Source of the DNA: Chania multitudinisentens RB-25
GTDB lineage: Bacteria; Pseudomonadota; Gammaproteobacteria; Enterobacterales; Enterobacteriaceae
Direction of reading: 5' to 3'
NCBI RefSeq assembly: GCF_000520015.2
Contig: NZ_CP007044.2
Span: 682,001 to 746,000 of the forward strand
DNA length: 64,000 nt
The notes under the pieces are model-generated. The model was not told the DNA's origin. It saw nothing but the letters and a program-made list of their open reading frames with translations, and made no database searches. Of this stretch, positions 16,980 through 24,817 are shown piece after piece. The translations under genes were made by a program, and so were the position numbers. Position 1 is the stretch's first letter. Each line of letters opens with the position of its first letter.

Positions 16980-17036
16980 CTAATGGTGACGGGTAGAAAC
17001 AACGCATTGAAGCACGGAAACAAAGAGGAAATGCAT
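16980..17036 (-). CDS. Possible corA leader peptide (CorL-like), 18 codons
   Basis: An 18-codon ORF (MHFLFVSVLQCVVSTRHH) ends 14 bases before the corA ATG. Salmonella corA has a short translated leader, corL, whose translation controls Rho-dependent termination in response to Mg2+. Position and size fit that role, but I cannot compare the sequences and there is only a weak ribosome site (GAGTTGGTG). Confidence 0.35.
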   Translation of the reverse strand: MHFLFVSVLQCVVSTRHH

Positions 17037-17288
17037 CACCAACTCGTTTCAGACCATGAATAGATCTGACTCTGAGCGACACAAAGAAGGTCGCCGACAA
17101 CCACGAAGGCTATCAGCGCGATGGGGTAGCCTTAGAAGTTGTACCTGTTGCCCAGGTCATTGAGCCAGCATCTACTGGGTGTGTCCAAGGCGTATGCCCC
17201 CATTGATAATAGTGCGCGCATGTTACGCCGAGAAGAAAAAGCCTGTCAACTCGTTAAACAGGATAATTGAGCAGCAATTCATCACCGT

Positions 17289-17313
17289 AGCACCTGGTTT
17301 GTAACCAGGTGCT
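17289..17313. terminator. Perfect hairpin at the end of the small minus-strand ORF
   Basis: AGCACCTGG (17289-17297) pairs with CCAGGTGCT (17305-17313) around a 7-base loop. It overlaps the stop codon of the small ORF at 17312-17497. No U tract follows. The surrounding stretch 17037-17288 shows nothing else I can identify. Confidence 0.4.
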
Positions 17314-17497
17314 AACAGGGTTTACGAGCGAATGGAACGAAAACGTATGGTGCCCCAGCATGTTGATCTGACCGTGCAGCAAGGGTACAGGGGTTGCAGT
17401 CTTCATCAAAGTCCTCACCAATGCTGCGCAATCTGGCCAACGTACGCGAACGCTTGTCGATCAACAATTGCGATCTGGCAGATAATTCTTCATGCAT
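17312..17497 (-). CDS. Small unknown protein, 61 residues, four cysteines
   Basis: I do not recognise this protein. It has 61 residues, starts MHEELSARSQLLIDKRSRTL, has an acidic centre (GEDFDEDC) and ends with a cysteine. There are three cysteines in the second half (in CNPC and at the very end) but no clear zinc knuckle. Charged and hydrophobic residues are spaced like a real protein and a hairpin closes the frame, but there is no good ribosome site and no conserved neighbour. It may be an intact small gene or a fragment of a longer decayed one. Confidence 0.35.
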   Translation of the reverse strand: MHEELSARSQLLIDKRSRTLARLRSIGEDFDEDCNPCTLAARSDQHAGAPYVFVPFARKPC

Positions 17498-17595
17498 CGA
17501 TGCAGAATGATTGGCCCGCCATGGACGAGAGAATACCTTGCCACTAATATCTTACATTGATGTTAAGAAACTGTGATGCAAGCAGGTAGGATAAG

Positions 17596-17952
17596 ATGAA
17601 GATCGGTGAATTGTCGCGGCGAACTGGGGTAAGTATCCGATCGCTACGATATTATGAAGAACAGAATCTGCTGCACCCTGAGCGGATGGTGAGCGGCTAC
17701 CGGGCTTATGTGGATGTCGATGTGGTGCGGGTTCAACGCATACAGGCCCTGCTCGCAGCCGGGTTGAGCACACAAAAGATCGAACGCATCCTGCCCTGTA
17801 TGATGCTGCATCGCGATGGGCTGCGCCTGTCGTGCGCGGACCTCCATGACGATCTCGTCGCGGAGCGAAATAACCTCCTTGATCGTATCGCTACCCTGCG
17901 CGCCTCGGTGGAGGCTCTGAACGCAATTATCAGCGCCAGCCCGGTCCGCTAA
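17596..17952 (+). CDS. MerR-family transcriptional regulator
   Basis: This 118-residue regulator has an N-terminal winged helix-turn-helix (MKIGELSRRTGVSIRSLRYYEEQNLL) of the MerR family, then the HxxxGxSTxxI-type linker region, a dimerisation helix (DLVAERNNLLDRIATLRASVEALN) and almost no effector domain. Two cysteines at about 83 and 95 are not in the metal-binding spacing of MerR or CueR. It is followed 68 bp later by an oxidoreductase gene whose promoter has the long spacer that MerR proteins act on, so local activation is likely. It seems to sense an organic or redox signal rather than a metal. Confidence 0.88.
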   Translation: MKIGELSRRTGVSIRSLRYYEEQNLLHPERMVSGYRAYVDVDVVRVQRIQALLAAGLSTQKIERILPCMMLHRDGLRLSCADLHDDLVAERNNLLDRIATLRASVEALNAIISASPVR

Positions 17953-17981
17953 TCCCTTACGCGAATTTTGTCAGAATTCAC

Positions 17982-18013
17982 TTGACCCTGACATTGGTGT
18001 GAGACTGTAGTAT
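17982..18013 (+). promoter_or_regulatory. MerR-type long-spacer promoter, near-leaderless
   Basis: TTGACC (17982-17987) and TAGTAT (18008-18013) are 20 bases apart, the abnormal spacing that MerR proteins correct by untwisting DNA. The spacer contains the imperfect dyad CTGACA-TTGG-TGTGAG. The -10 box ends only seven bases before the ATG at 18021, so transcription should start at or next to the start codon and the mRNA would have no ribosome site. Confidence 0.6.
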
Positions 18014-18020
18014 TTGCGGC

Positions 18021-18950
18021 ATGAACAAACGAATCGTCTATTACGAACATGGTGGCCCCGAGGTTTTGCGCTGGGAAAACGAAATCGTCCCCGATCCGGC
18101 ACACGGTCAAGTGCTGGTGCGCAACGAGCTGATCGGCGTCAATCCAATTGACTGGAAGCTTGTTGCGGGGCTCTTTCGAAACGATCCGGCTCCGTTTCCC
18201 GGCACCCCAGGCTGGGCAAGTACCGGCATCATTGAGGCTGTCGGCCCAGGCGTGCACGACTTCGCGGTGGGACAGGCGGTGATCGTGGACAGCCGCGCCC
18301 GTCTGGCTTTGATTTCGGGCAGCTACGCGGGCACGTTCAGAGAATATGTGGCGGTGGATACCCGCCAGATCGTCGCTCGGCCGCCGGAAATCAGCATCGA
18401 GCAAGCAGCTGGACTCCCATCATCGGCGGTTGCGGGCTATTCCATGATCCATCATCTCGGGATCAGCAAAGCTGACACCCTGCTGGTTCACGGCGCCGCT
18501 GGCGGCGTCGGCTCCGCCGCTGTTCAGGTGGCCGTTGCGCGCGGTGCGTGCGTTATCGGAACCGCGTCTCCAGCCAACCATGACTATCTGAGATCATTGG
18601 GCGCTCACCCGGTCGATTATACCGCTGACATGGTGGATGCAATCCGCAGGCTCGGCCCCATAACAGCCAGCGCAGATGCCGTTGGCGGCGCTGGCTCGGT
18701 TGCAGCCACCGTCGCATTGCTGCCTGCTGGTGGCCGGGCCGTAACCGCATGGGGCGACGAACATTCTCATGCCGCTGGCATTCCCTGGGTAAACCATCCT
18801 GACGATGAGCTTCATCAGGTTGCGAAGCTCGCGGCGCAAGGTCTGCTGAACATACGGATCGCTGAAATCCTACCCTTATCCGACGCGGCAGCCGCGCTTG
18901 AACAAATCAAAACCGGGCACAGCCTAGGGAAAATACTCCTGCTTCCCTGA
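18021..18950 (+). CDS. NADPH:quinone oxidoreductase-like zinc-free dehydrogenase
   Basis: This 309-residue MDR-superfamily enzyme has the GroES-like N-terminal half (GVNPIDWKLVAGLF, then GWASTGIIEAVGPGV) and a Rossmann half with GAAGGVG at 158-164. The zinc-ligand cysteines of alcohol dehydrogenases are absent, as in quinone oxidoreductases. It probably reduces quinones or alpha,beta-unsaturated carbonyls with NADPH. No Shine-Dalgarno precedes the ATG, in line with a leaderless transcript from the MerR-type promoter. It lies between the MerR gene and an MFS exporter, a typical regulator-detoxifier-exporter cassette. Confidence 0.87.
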   Translation: MNKRIVYYEHGGPEVLRWENEIVPDPAHGQVLVRNELIGVNPIDWKLVAGLFRNDPAPFPGTPGWASTGIIEAVGPGVHDFAVGQAVIVDSRARLALISGSYAGTFREYVAVDTRQIVARPPEISIEQAAGLPSSAVAGYSMIHHLGISKADTLLVHGAAGGVGSAAVQVAVARGACVIGTASPANHDYLRSLGAHPVDYTADMVDAIRRLGPITASADAVGGAGSVAATVALLPAGGRAVTAWGDEHSHAAGIPWVNHPDDELHQVAKLAAQGLLNIRIAEILPLSDAAAALEQIKTGHSLGKILLLP

Positions 18951-19065
18951 GTCTGGCTGTCGCTCTGCCAAGGGAGAACACCAGATAACCGGCCAAGGCG
19001 CGCTGAAGTCACTGCATCGCGCCAGCGTGCGTCATCTAAAGTAAACACAATACACTGGGATCAAC

Positions 19066-20247
19066 ATGGAAATTGTTAATAAAGAAACGGGAAGCATCCC
19101 ACTACAAATTGCTTTTTTTCTAGGTGCCTTTGCGCTTGGAACATCCGAGAATGTGATTGCGGGAATGCTTCCGCAGCTCAGCGCGTCTCTCGGCATCTCC
19201 ATCGCACAAACCGGTTTGCTCATAACGGCATATGCGGGAACCGCTGTTGTAGCAGGCCCGCTTCTGGCAATCCTGACATCCACCATGCGTCCCTTTGGCC
19301 TGACGGCAATGGCCGTTGCACTCTACACGGTAGGTTCTCTGTTGGCGGCCTTTGCACCTACGTTCAATATTCTGATGGTGGCCCGTATTCTCACCGGAAC
19401 AATGCACACCACAATTCTCGTGATGTTCATTCTCGCCGCGATGGAGACTGCCGCACCGGATCGCAAGGCACGGACCATCGGACGTATTACCCTCGGGCTA
19501 GGAGTTGCTACAGTGCTCGGTGTTCCGATTGGAACCACCTTAGCGCAAGCCTTTGGATGGCGCGCATCATTCCTGGCAATCTCCATGTTGATCGCTGGCA
19601 CTCTTGCTCTGATCTTGTACGCGTTTCCCCGATTGGGCGCACCGAAATCCATCGGCTTCGGAGCACTGCGCGTGCTGTTACGCCCAGATGTGAGCGGCGG
19701 TATTGCGATGAGCGCGCTCGCCGCTCTGGGGGCGCTGACTCTGCTCGCCTTCATAGTTCCAATGCTGGCGGAGGCTGGCGTCGCCGCTGATTGGCTGGCA
19801 CTCTCACTTTTTGTCTATGGGGCCGCCTGTCTCGTTGGCAATCAACTCGGTGCCATAATTGCCGATCGCAACCTGCCGAGATCAATGGTTGTTACGCTGG
19901 CAGCTACGTGTGCGGCACTTTTCGTCACCACCTTTTCAATTCATTCGGCATGGGTAGCAGTTGCCGCGGTGAGCCTCGTCGGTCTGGCATATTTTTCGAC
20001 TTTCCCACCGCTGAATACATGGGTAGCAACCGCGTCAAGCGATCTGGCACCAGCACTCGCGCTCTCCCTCAACAGTTCGGCTTTCAATTTGGGTATCGCG
20101 GCAGCGGGTATAATTGGCGGTAGTGCGCTCCAATCTGGGCTGCCAGTCTCATGGCTATCTTTGCTGGGGATGTTACCCGTTCTTTTCGCGGTTATTGTCG
20201 CGTTTTGGCTTTGCCAGCGGCGGAACGGAGAGGTGATTATCGGATAG
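19066..20247 (+). CDS. MFS transporter, DHA1/AraJ-like
   Basis: This 393-residue, 12-span major facilitator protein is of the drug:H+ antiporter-1/arabinose-efflux group. Family features are FFLGAFALGTSENVIAGMLPQ in span 1, the span-4 region ARILTGTMHTTILVMFILAA and motif C-like GLGVATVLGVPIGTTLAQAFGWRASF in span 5. The substrate cannot be told from sequence. It starts 115 bp after the oxidoreductase, in the same direction, and may be co-transcribed. Codon choice (for example many GCG/GCA Ala and ATA/ATT Ile) looks a little different from the flanking core genes, which agrees with acquisition by transfer. Confidence 0.86.
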   Translation: MEIVNKETGSIPLQIAFFLGAFALGTSENVIAGMLPQLSASLGISIAQTGLLITAYAGTAVVAGPLLAILTSTMRPFGLTAMAVALYTVGSLLAAFAPTFNILMVARILTGTMHTTILVMFILAAMETAAPDRKARTIGRITLGLGVATVLGVPIGTTLAQAFGWRASFLAISMLIAGTLALILYAFPRLGAPKSIGFGALRVLLRPDVSGGIAMSALAALGALTLLAFIVPMLAEAGVAADWLALSLFVYGAACLVGNQLGAIIADRNLPRSMVVTLAATCAALFVTTFSIHSAWVAVAAVSLVGLAYFSTFPPLNTWVATASSDLAPALALSLNSSAFNLGIAAAGIIGGSALQSGLPVSWLSLLGMLPVLFAVIVAFWLCQRRNGEVIIG

Positions 20248-20372
20248 CTGGGCTAGCAAAACGAAGACAGTCATGCTCTCTGCAAAACATTGCTGGAAAG
20301 CTCGCCGCGATCTCTGACCGCAACCCGGAAAATTGCTAAGATTACGCAATAAGAACATTATGGAATAACCGC

Positions 20373-20846
20373 ATGAAACAAATCACCGCCCATGACCTGA
20401 CGTTGATGAGCGAACAGGCTGCCAAAGTACCGCGTTTGCGTGCACACCGTACCTTGCACGAAGAGTTAAGCGATCCGGTGCAACGGTTAGCGATTGCCAT
20501 GGAGCCGGGCACCTATATCCGCCCGCACCGCCATCCACAAACCTGGGAGTTGTTGACTCCACTACGTGGGCGTTTCGTGGTATTGCAGTTTAACGAGGAC
20601 GGCATTGTCACCCAGCGCACCTTGTTAGGCGAGGAAACCAAAGTACTGGAAATGCCGGCGTTCACCTGGCATGCCGTGCTTTCCGTCGATCCAGGCGGAG
20701 TGATCTTTGAAGTCAAACAAGGCCCTTATCAGGCACTGACCGAAGCTGATTGTATGACCTGGGCACCACCGGAAGGGGGAGAAGGTATTGCCGCTGTTAT
20801 GCGGTGGTATGCAACGGCCAATATTGGCGATCGTTTCCAGCCATAG
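20373..20846 (+). CDS. WbuC-family cupin-fold metalloprotein
   Basis: This 157-residue cupin of the WbuC type has a predicted metal site in RPHRHPQTWELLTPLRGRF (two His and a Glu at about 50-59) with a later His in FTWHAVLSVDPGG. WbuC proteins often sit in polysaccharide clusters, but no such genes are adjacent. It is 125 bp after the MFS gene and convergent with uvrD. Its base composition resembles the core genes, so it may belong to the host rather than the inserted cassette. The function is unknown. Confidence 0.8.
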   Translation: MKQITAHDLTLMSEQAAKVPRLRAHRTLHEELSDPVQRLAIAMEPGTYIRPHRHPQTWELLTPLRGRFVVLQFNEDGIVTQRTLLGEETKVLEMPAFTWHAVLSVDPGGVIFEVKQGPYQALTEADCMTWAPPEGGEGIAAVMRWYATANIGDRFQP

Positions 20847-20910
20847 CGTTGTTGGCCGCACTTGCTAACCCCTGTCGCTTCCCTCAGTAAGCTTCAGGGG
20901 ATAATGAACC

Positions 20911-20928
20911 AGCCGCCTACAGGCGGCT
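20911..20928. terminator. Hairpin between cupin gene and uvrD
   Basis: AGCCGCC (20911-20917) and GGCGGCT (20922-20928) form a 7-bp stem with a 4-base loop between convergent genes. It is a plausible shared terminator without a clear U tract. Confidence 0.45.
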
Positions 20929-20948
20929 CGAATGATTTAGAATATATA

Positions 20949-23111
20949 TTAAGCCGTTTCCAGCCTGGCGTAAGCCGCTACCAGCCACTTGATGCCTTCC
21001 CCCTGAAAAGCAATCTGTAACCGGCTGTGTTCACCGCTGCCTTCCAGATTGACGATCGTCCCTTCACCAAATTTTGGATGCCGCACGCGTTGGCCCAGCT
21101 TGTAGCCGGTATCGTTCTCAGCAATCGGCGTTCCCATACGGCGGTGATTCACCGGGCGCGAAACGCTGGCCCGCAGGCGCACTTCTTCCACACACTCTTC
21201 TGGGATTTCGCCAATAAAACGTGACGGGCGGTGATAGACCTCTTTACCATATAAACGGCGGGTCTCAGCGTAGGTCAGCGTCAGCTTTTGCATCGCACGC
21301 GTCACACCAACGTAAGCCAGACGGCGTTCCTCTTCCAGCCGCCCTCCTTCATCCAGCGACATCTGGCTGGGGAACATGCCCTCTTCCATGCCGACGATAA
21401 ACACCTGGCGGAACTCTAGCCCTTTAGCTGAGTGCAGGGTCATCAGTTGCACAGCATCCTGATACGCATCCGCCTGGCCTTCGCCCGCCTCCAGCGCGGC
21501 ATGGGACAGGAATGCCTGCAATGGCATCAGATCCTGATCTTCGTCCTGGTAGCTGTACTGGCGGGTTGCCGTGACCAGTTCCTCAAGGTTTTCGATACGC
21601 GCCTGGCCCTTTTCGCCTTTTTCCTGCTCATACATGATGAACAAGCCGGAATCACGGATCACCCGATCGGTCTGCACATGCAGCGGCATCTCTGCGGTTT
21701 CATGCGCCAGCGCATCCACCAGTTCGAGAAAACGTTGCAGCGAAGAGGCCGCACGGCCAGCCAGCACCTTATCCTGCAACAAAGCACGCGTCGCCTGCCA
21801 CAGCGTCAGTTGCCGATCGCGCGCCGTTTGGCGCACTACGTCCAGTGTGCGATCGCCAATGCCACGCGTTGGGGTATTCACCACGCGCTCAAACGCCGCA
21901 TCATCGTTACGATTGGCAATCAGGCGCAGATAGGCCAACGCATCCTTAATTTCCTGGCGTTCGAAGAAGCGCATGCCGCCATAGATACGGTACGGCATCG
22001 CGGCTTGCAGCAACGCTTCTTCCAGTACGCGTGATTGTGCGTTGCTGCGGTAAAGAATCGCACAATCATTCAGCGCCCCACCGTTGTCCTGCCAGGCTTT
22101 AATACGGTTAACCACAAAGCGCGCTTCATCCAGTTCATTGAAAGCGCAATAGATCGAGATCGGTTCACCCTCGGCCCCTTCGGTCCACAGGTTTTTGCCC
22201 AGCCGCCCATCATTATTGGCGATCAGGGTGTTGGCCGCTTTCAGGATATTGCTGGTGGAACGATAGTTCTGTTCCAGCCGAACGGTGGCCGCCGCCGGGA
22301 AGTCTTGCAGGAACCGCTGGATGTTTTCCACCTGAGCGCCACGCCAACCGTAGATCGATTGGTCATCATCACCCACGATCATCACGTTGGCCTTATCCCC
22401 CGCCAACAGGCGGATCCAGGCATATTGAATCCGATTGGTATCCTGAAATTCGTCCACCAGAATGTTGGTGAAACGTTCACGGTAATGATTGAGGATATGT
22501 GGCTTGTTCAGCCACAGTTCATGAGCGCGCAACAGCAGTTCGGCAAAATCCACCAACCCCGCCCGATCGCAGGCTTCCTGATAAGCCTGGTAGATCCGTA
22601 GCCAGGTGGCTTCCACCGGGTTGCCATAGCTTTCAATATGCTGCGGGCGTAAACCATCGTCTTTTTTGCCGTTGATGTACCACATCGCCTGGCGCGGCGG
22701 CCACTGTTTCTCGTCGATGTTCAACGCACGCACGATGCGTTTGATCAACCGCAGTTGATCTTCGCTGTCAAGGATCTGGAAATCCTGCGGCAGGTTGGCA
22801 TCCATATGGTGAGCACGCAGCAGGCGGTGCGCCAGCCCGTGGAAAGTACCAATCCACATACCGCCCTGGCTGGTGCCGATCAGGTGTTCAATACGATGGC
22901 GCATTTCCGCCGCCGCCTTGTTGGTGAAGGTCACTGCCATGATCGAGTACGGCGAGCAATTTTCTACCGCCAGTAACCAGGCAATGCGATGCACCAGCAC
23001 CCGAGTCTTGCCGCTGCCTGCGCCCGCCAGCACCAACAGGTTGCTGCGTGGCGCAGCCACGGCTTCACGTTGTTTATCATTCATGCTGTCGAGCAGATCG
23101 GAAACGTCCAT
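20949..23111 (-). CDS. uvrD: DNA helicase II (UvrD)
   Basis: UvrD is the 3'-5' superfamily 1A helicase of nucleotide excision and mismatch repair. The 720 residues contain Walker A GAGSGKT at 30-36, DEFQDTN (motif II), GDDDQSIYGWRGA (motif III), QNYRST (IV), TLHSAKGLEF (V) and YVGVTRAM (VI). The C-terminal Tudor-like region (GQRVRHPKFGEGTIV) binds RNA polymerase in E. coli. ATG at 23111 (MDVSDLLDSMND) matches the family; an ATG three codons upstream is less likely. A LexA box and promoter lie in the end of yigB just upstream. Confidence 0.97.
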   Translation of the reverse strand: MDVSDLLDSMNDKQREAVAAPRSNLLVLAGAGSGKTRVLVHRIAWLLAVENCSPYSIMAVTFTNKAAAEMRHRIEHLIGTSQGGMWIGTFHGLAHRLLRAHHMDANLPQDFQILDSEDQLRLIKRIVRALNIDEKQWPPRQAMWYINGKKDDGLRPQHIESYGNPVEATWLRIYQAYQEACDRAGLVDFAELLLRAHELWLNKPHILNHYRERFTNILVDEFQDTNRIQYAWIRLLAGDKANVMIVGDDDQSIYGWRGAQVENIQRFLQDFPAAATVRLEQNYRSTSNILKAANTLIANNDGRLGKNLWTEGAEGEPISIYCAFNELDEARFVVNRIKAWQDNGGALNDCAILYRSNAQSRVLEEALLQAAMPYRIYGGMRFFERQEIKDALAYLRLIANRNDDAAFERVVNTPTRGIGDRTLDVVRQTARDRQLTLWQATRALLQDKVLAGRAASSLQRFLELVDALAHETAEMPLHVQTDRVIRDSGLFIMYEQEKGEKGQARIENLEELVTATRQYSYQDEDQDLMPLQAFLSHAALEAGEGQADAYQDAVQLMTLHSAKGLEFRQVFIVGMEEGMFPSQMSLDEGGRLEEERRLAYVGVTRAMQKLTLTYAETRRLYGKEVYHRPSRFIGEIPEECVEEVRLRASVSRPVNHRRMGTPIAENDTGYKLGQRVRHPKFGEGTIVNLEGSGEHSRLQIAFQGEGIKWLVAAYARLETA

Positions 23112-23161
23112 AGGCACCATTTAATTGGTCAAGGGAAAATCCGCATACCGCGTGCTTTCCA

Positions 23162-23177
23162 CTGGGGATTTATACAG
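23162..23177 (-). promoter_or_regulatory. LexA (SOS) box of uvrD
   Basis: CTGTATAAATCCCCAG on the minus strand fits CTGT-N8-CCAG, the same non-perfect right half as the E. coli uvrD operator. It lies 51 bases before the uvrD ATG and just after the -10 box, where LexA would block transcription. Confidence 0.82.
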
Positions 23178-23188
23178 ATTATCGGGGG

Positions 23189-23216
23189 ATTATAGCAACG
23201 CCATCAACGATGCCAA
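23189..23216 (-). promoter_or_regulatory. uvrD promoter
   Basis: TTGGCA (23216-23211), a 16-base spacer and a perfect TATAAT (23194-23189) on the minus strand lie in the last codons of yigB. The LexA box follows 11 bases downstream. The arrangement equals that of E. coli. Confidence 0.8.
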
Positions 23217-23906
23217 CTGCGAAATCTCAATATGTGGCAACAAACGGCTATCATCGGCCTGCATCAGGCTACGCTGACGATCGTTGATCCAGCAGGCTTG
23301 CAGGCCCGCACGCAATGCACCAGCCACGTCGGTGGTCAGATCGTCACCAACATGCAGGATCTGCTCTGGTGCCACACCCAGCCTTGCAGCAGCCAACTGA
23401 TACATATCCTGATAGGGCTTGGCACGGCCATCCGGCCCCGATCGCAACACAAACTGGAAGTAACTCCCCAACCCGCACAACGCTGGCTCGGCGTTGCCAT
23501 TGGTGATCGCCACCAATCGATAACGTTGCCCCAGCGCCTTCAGCACGGTATGAGTCACCTCTGGCACGTCGATACGGCTGCGCCACAGGGCAAAATTCTG
23601 CATTGCGGCATCCGCACCCATAGCTGCTTGTGTATCACGTAGCCCCTGGCGGCTCAGCGCCAGATGAACCGCACGCCAGCGCCACTGGGTGACATCGTGA
23701 TAAATCTCTGGGTCTTGCTCCCGCAATTCCTGGCGCAGACGGTGAAAATCCGCTGGCTGAAAATGGCTCAACCCCGGATGGTAGTTCTGCAAAAAAGCCA
23801 CCGACTGCTGTTCGGTCTGTGCGATCACCGGACGGTTGTCGTACAGCGTATCGTCCAGGTCGAAAGTCAGCGCCACCAGCGGGCGCAGTGGGCGGTAAAA
23901 ATGCAT
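23190..23906 (-). CDS. yigB: HAD phosphatase YigB (riboflavin-pathway/FMN phosphatase)
   Basis: This 238-residue HAD phosphatase has motif I LTFDLDDTLYDN (nucleophile at about 16), motif II in AITNGN, and motif IV HVGDDLTTDVAGA. E. coli YigB removes the phosphate of 5-amino-6-(5-phosphoribitylamino)uracil in riboflavin synthesis and also acts on FMN. Its ATG shares one base with the xerC stop, so it is translationally coupled in the dapF-yigA-xerC-yigB operon. The end of the gene carries the uvrD promoter. Confidence 0.93.
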   Translation of the reverse strand: MHFYRPLRPLVALTFDLDDTLYDNRPVIAQTEQQSVAFLQNYHPGLSHFQPADFHRLRQELREQDPEIYHDVTQWRWRAVHLALSRQGLRDTQAAMGADAAMQNFALWRSRIDVPEVTHTVLKALGQRYRLVAITNGNAEPALCGLGSYFQFVLRSGPDGRAKPYQDMYQLAAARLGVAPEQILHVGDDLTTDVAGALRAGLQACWINDRQRSLMQADDSRLLPHIEISQLASLMALL

Positions 23907-24817
23907 CAGGATTTCCCCCGTTTGGCGCGTGGATGCGCAGCATCATACACTTTCGCCAAATGTTGAAAGTCGAGGTGGGTATAAATTTGTGTGGTAGTCA
24001 GGTTGGCATGCCCCAATAATTCCTGCACCGCCCGCAGATCGCCGCTCGATTCCAGCATATGGGTAGCAAAAGAGTGGCGCAGCTTGTGCGGATGAATATG
24101 GCTGTTGACCCCCTGTTTGACTCCCCATTCGGCAAAACGCTTCTGCACGTTACGGGCTGAAATACGCTTGCCCTGGCTGGAGAGAAACATCGCATCGTCA
24201 TCCGGCGCAAACAGATCGCGCAATGCCAGCCAGTGTTCCAGCCAGGTCACTGCCGTGCGGCCTATCGGCAGTTTGCGCTCTTTACTGCCTTTGCCCATTA
24301 CCCAGATTTCACCACCGATCAGATCGACATAACGGCAATCCAACCCCACCAGTTCGGCAAGACGCAGCCCGGCACCGTACATCACCTCCAACATGGCGCG
24401 ATCGCGTACCGCCAACGGATCGTTGAGGTCAATGTTCAGTAATTGATTCATTTCGTCAACGTCGATATTTTTCGGCAGATGGCGGCCACTGCGTGGCGTG
24501 CGAATCCCCTTCGCCGGATTGGCATGCAGCACACCTTGGCTGACCAGCCAATCCAGAAAACTGCGTAACGCTGAAAGACGCAACGCTAAACTGGAGGATT
24601 GCAACCCGGCACGCTTGCTGCGTGCCGCCAGTTGGCGCACTTTGGCGACGTCCAACATCGGCCATTCGCGGATGCCCAGCTCGGCCGCTAGCGTAATTAA
24701 CGCCTGTAACTGACGTGAATAGCTGATTTGAGTGAGTGGGCTCAGTTGGCGCTCAACCTTCAGGTAACGCAAAAAAGCGTCCACCGGCGGCTGTAGGCTG
24801 GGCGCTGAAGGGGTCAT
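23906..24817 (-). CDS. xerC: Tyrosine recombinase XerC
   Basis: With XerD, XerC resolves chromosome dimers at dif. It has 303 residues: an N-terminal SAM-like core-binding domain (to about 100) and a catalytic domain with Arg152 (GAGLRLAEL), Lys176 (GKGSKERK), His244 and Arg247 (HPHKLRHSF), His270 (LGHANLTTTQ) and nucleophile Tyr279. All catalytic residues are present. The start overlaps the yigA stop by four bases. Its place after dapF and yigA is the fixed housekeeping locus, so it is not an integrase of a mobile element. Confidence 0.96.
   Translation of the reverse strand: MTPSAPSLQPPVDAFLRYLKVERQLSPLTQISYSRQLQALITLAAELGIREWPMLDVAKVRQLAARSKRAGLQSSSLALRLSALRSFLDWLVSQGVLHANPAKGIRTPRSGRHLPKNIDVDEMNQLLNIDLNDPLAVRDRAMLEVMYGAGLRLAELVGLDCRYVDLIGGEIWVMGKGSKERKLPIGRTAVTWLEHWLALRDLFAPDDDAMFLSSQGKRISARNVQKRFAEWGVKQGVNSHIHPHKLRHSFATHMLESSGDLRAVQELLGHANLTTTQIYTHLDFQHLAKVYDAAHPRAKRGKS

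Noticed and set aside
16966..17100. N-terminal extension of CorA
   Set aside because: The extra 45 codons do not match CorA; the ATG at 16965 gives exactly the family length.
23906..24817. xerC as the integrase of a mobile element
   Set aside because: Its fixed place between yigA and yigB and full match to housekeeping XerC argue against it; no attachment repeats or cargo are seen.
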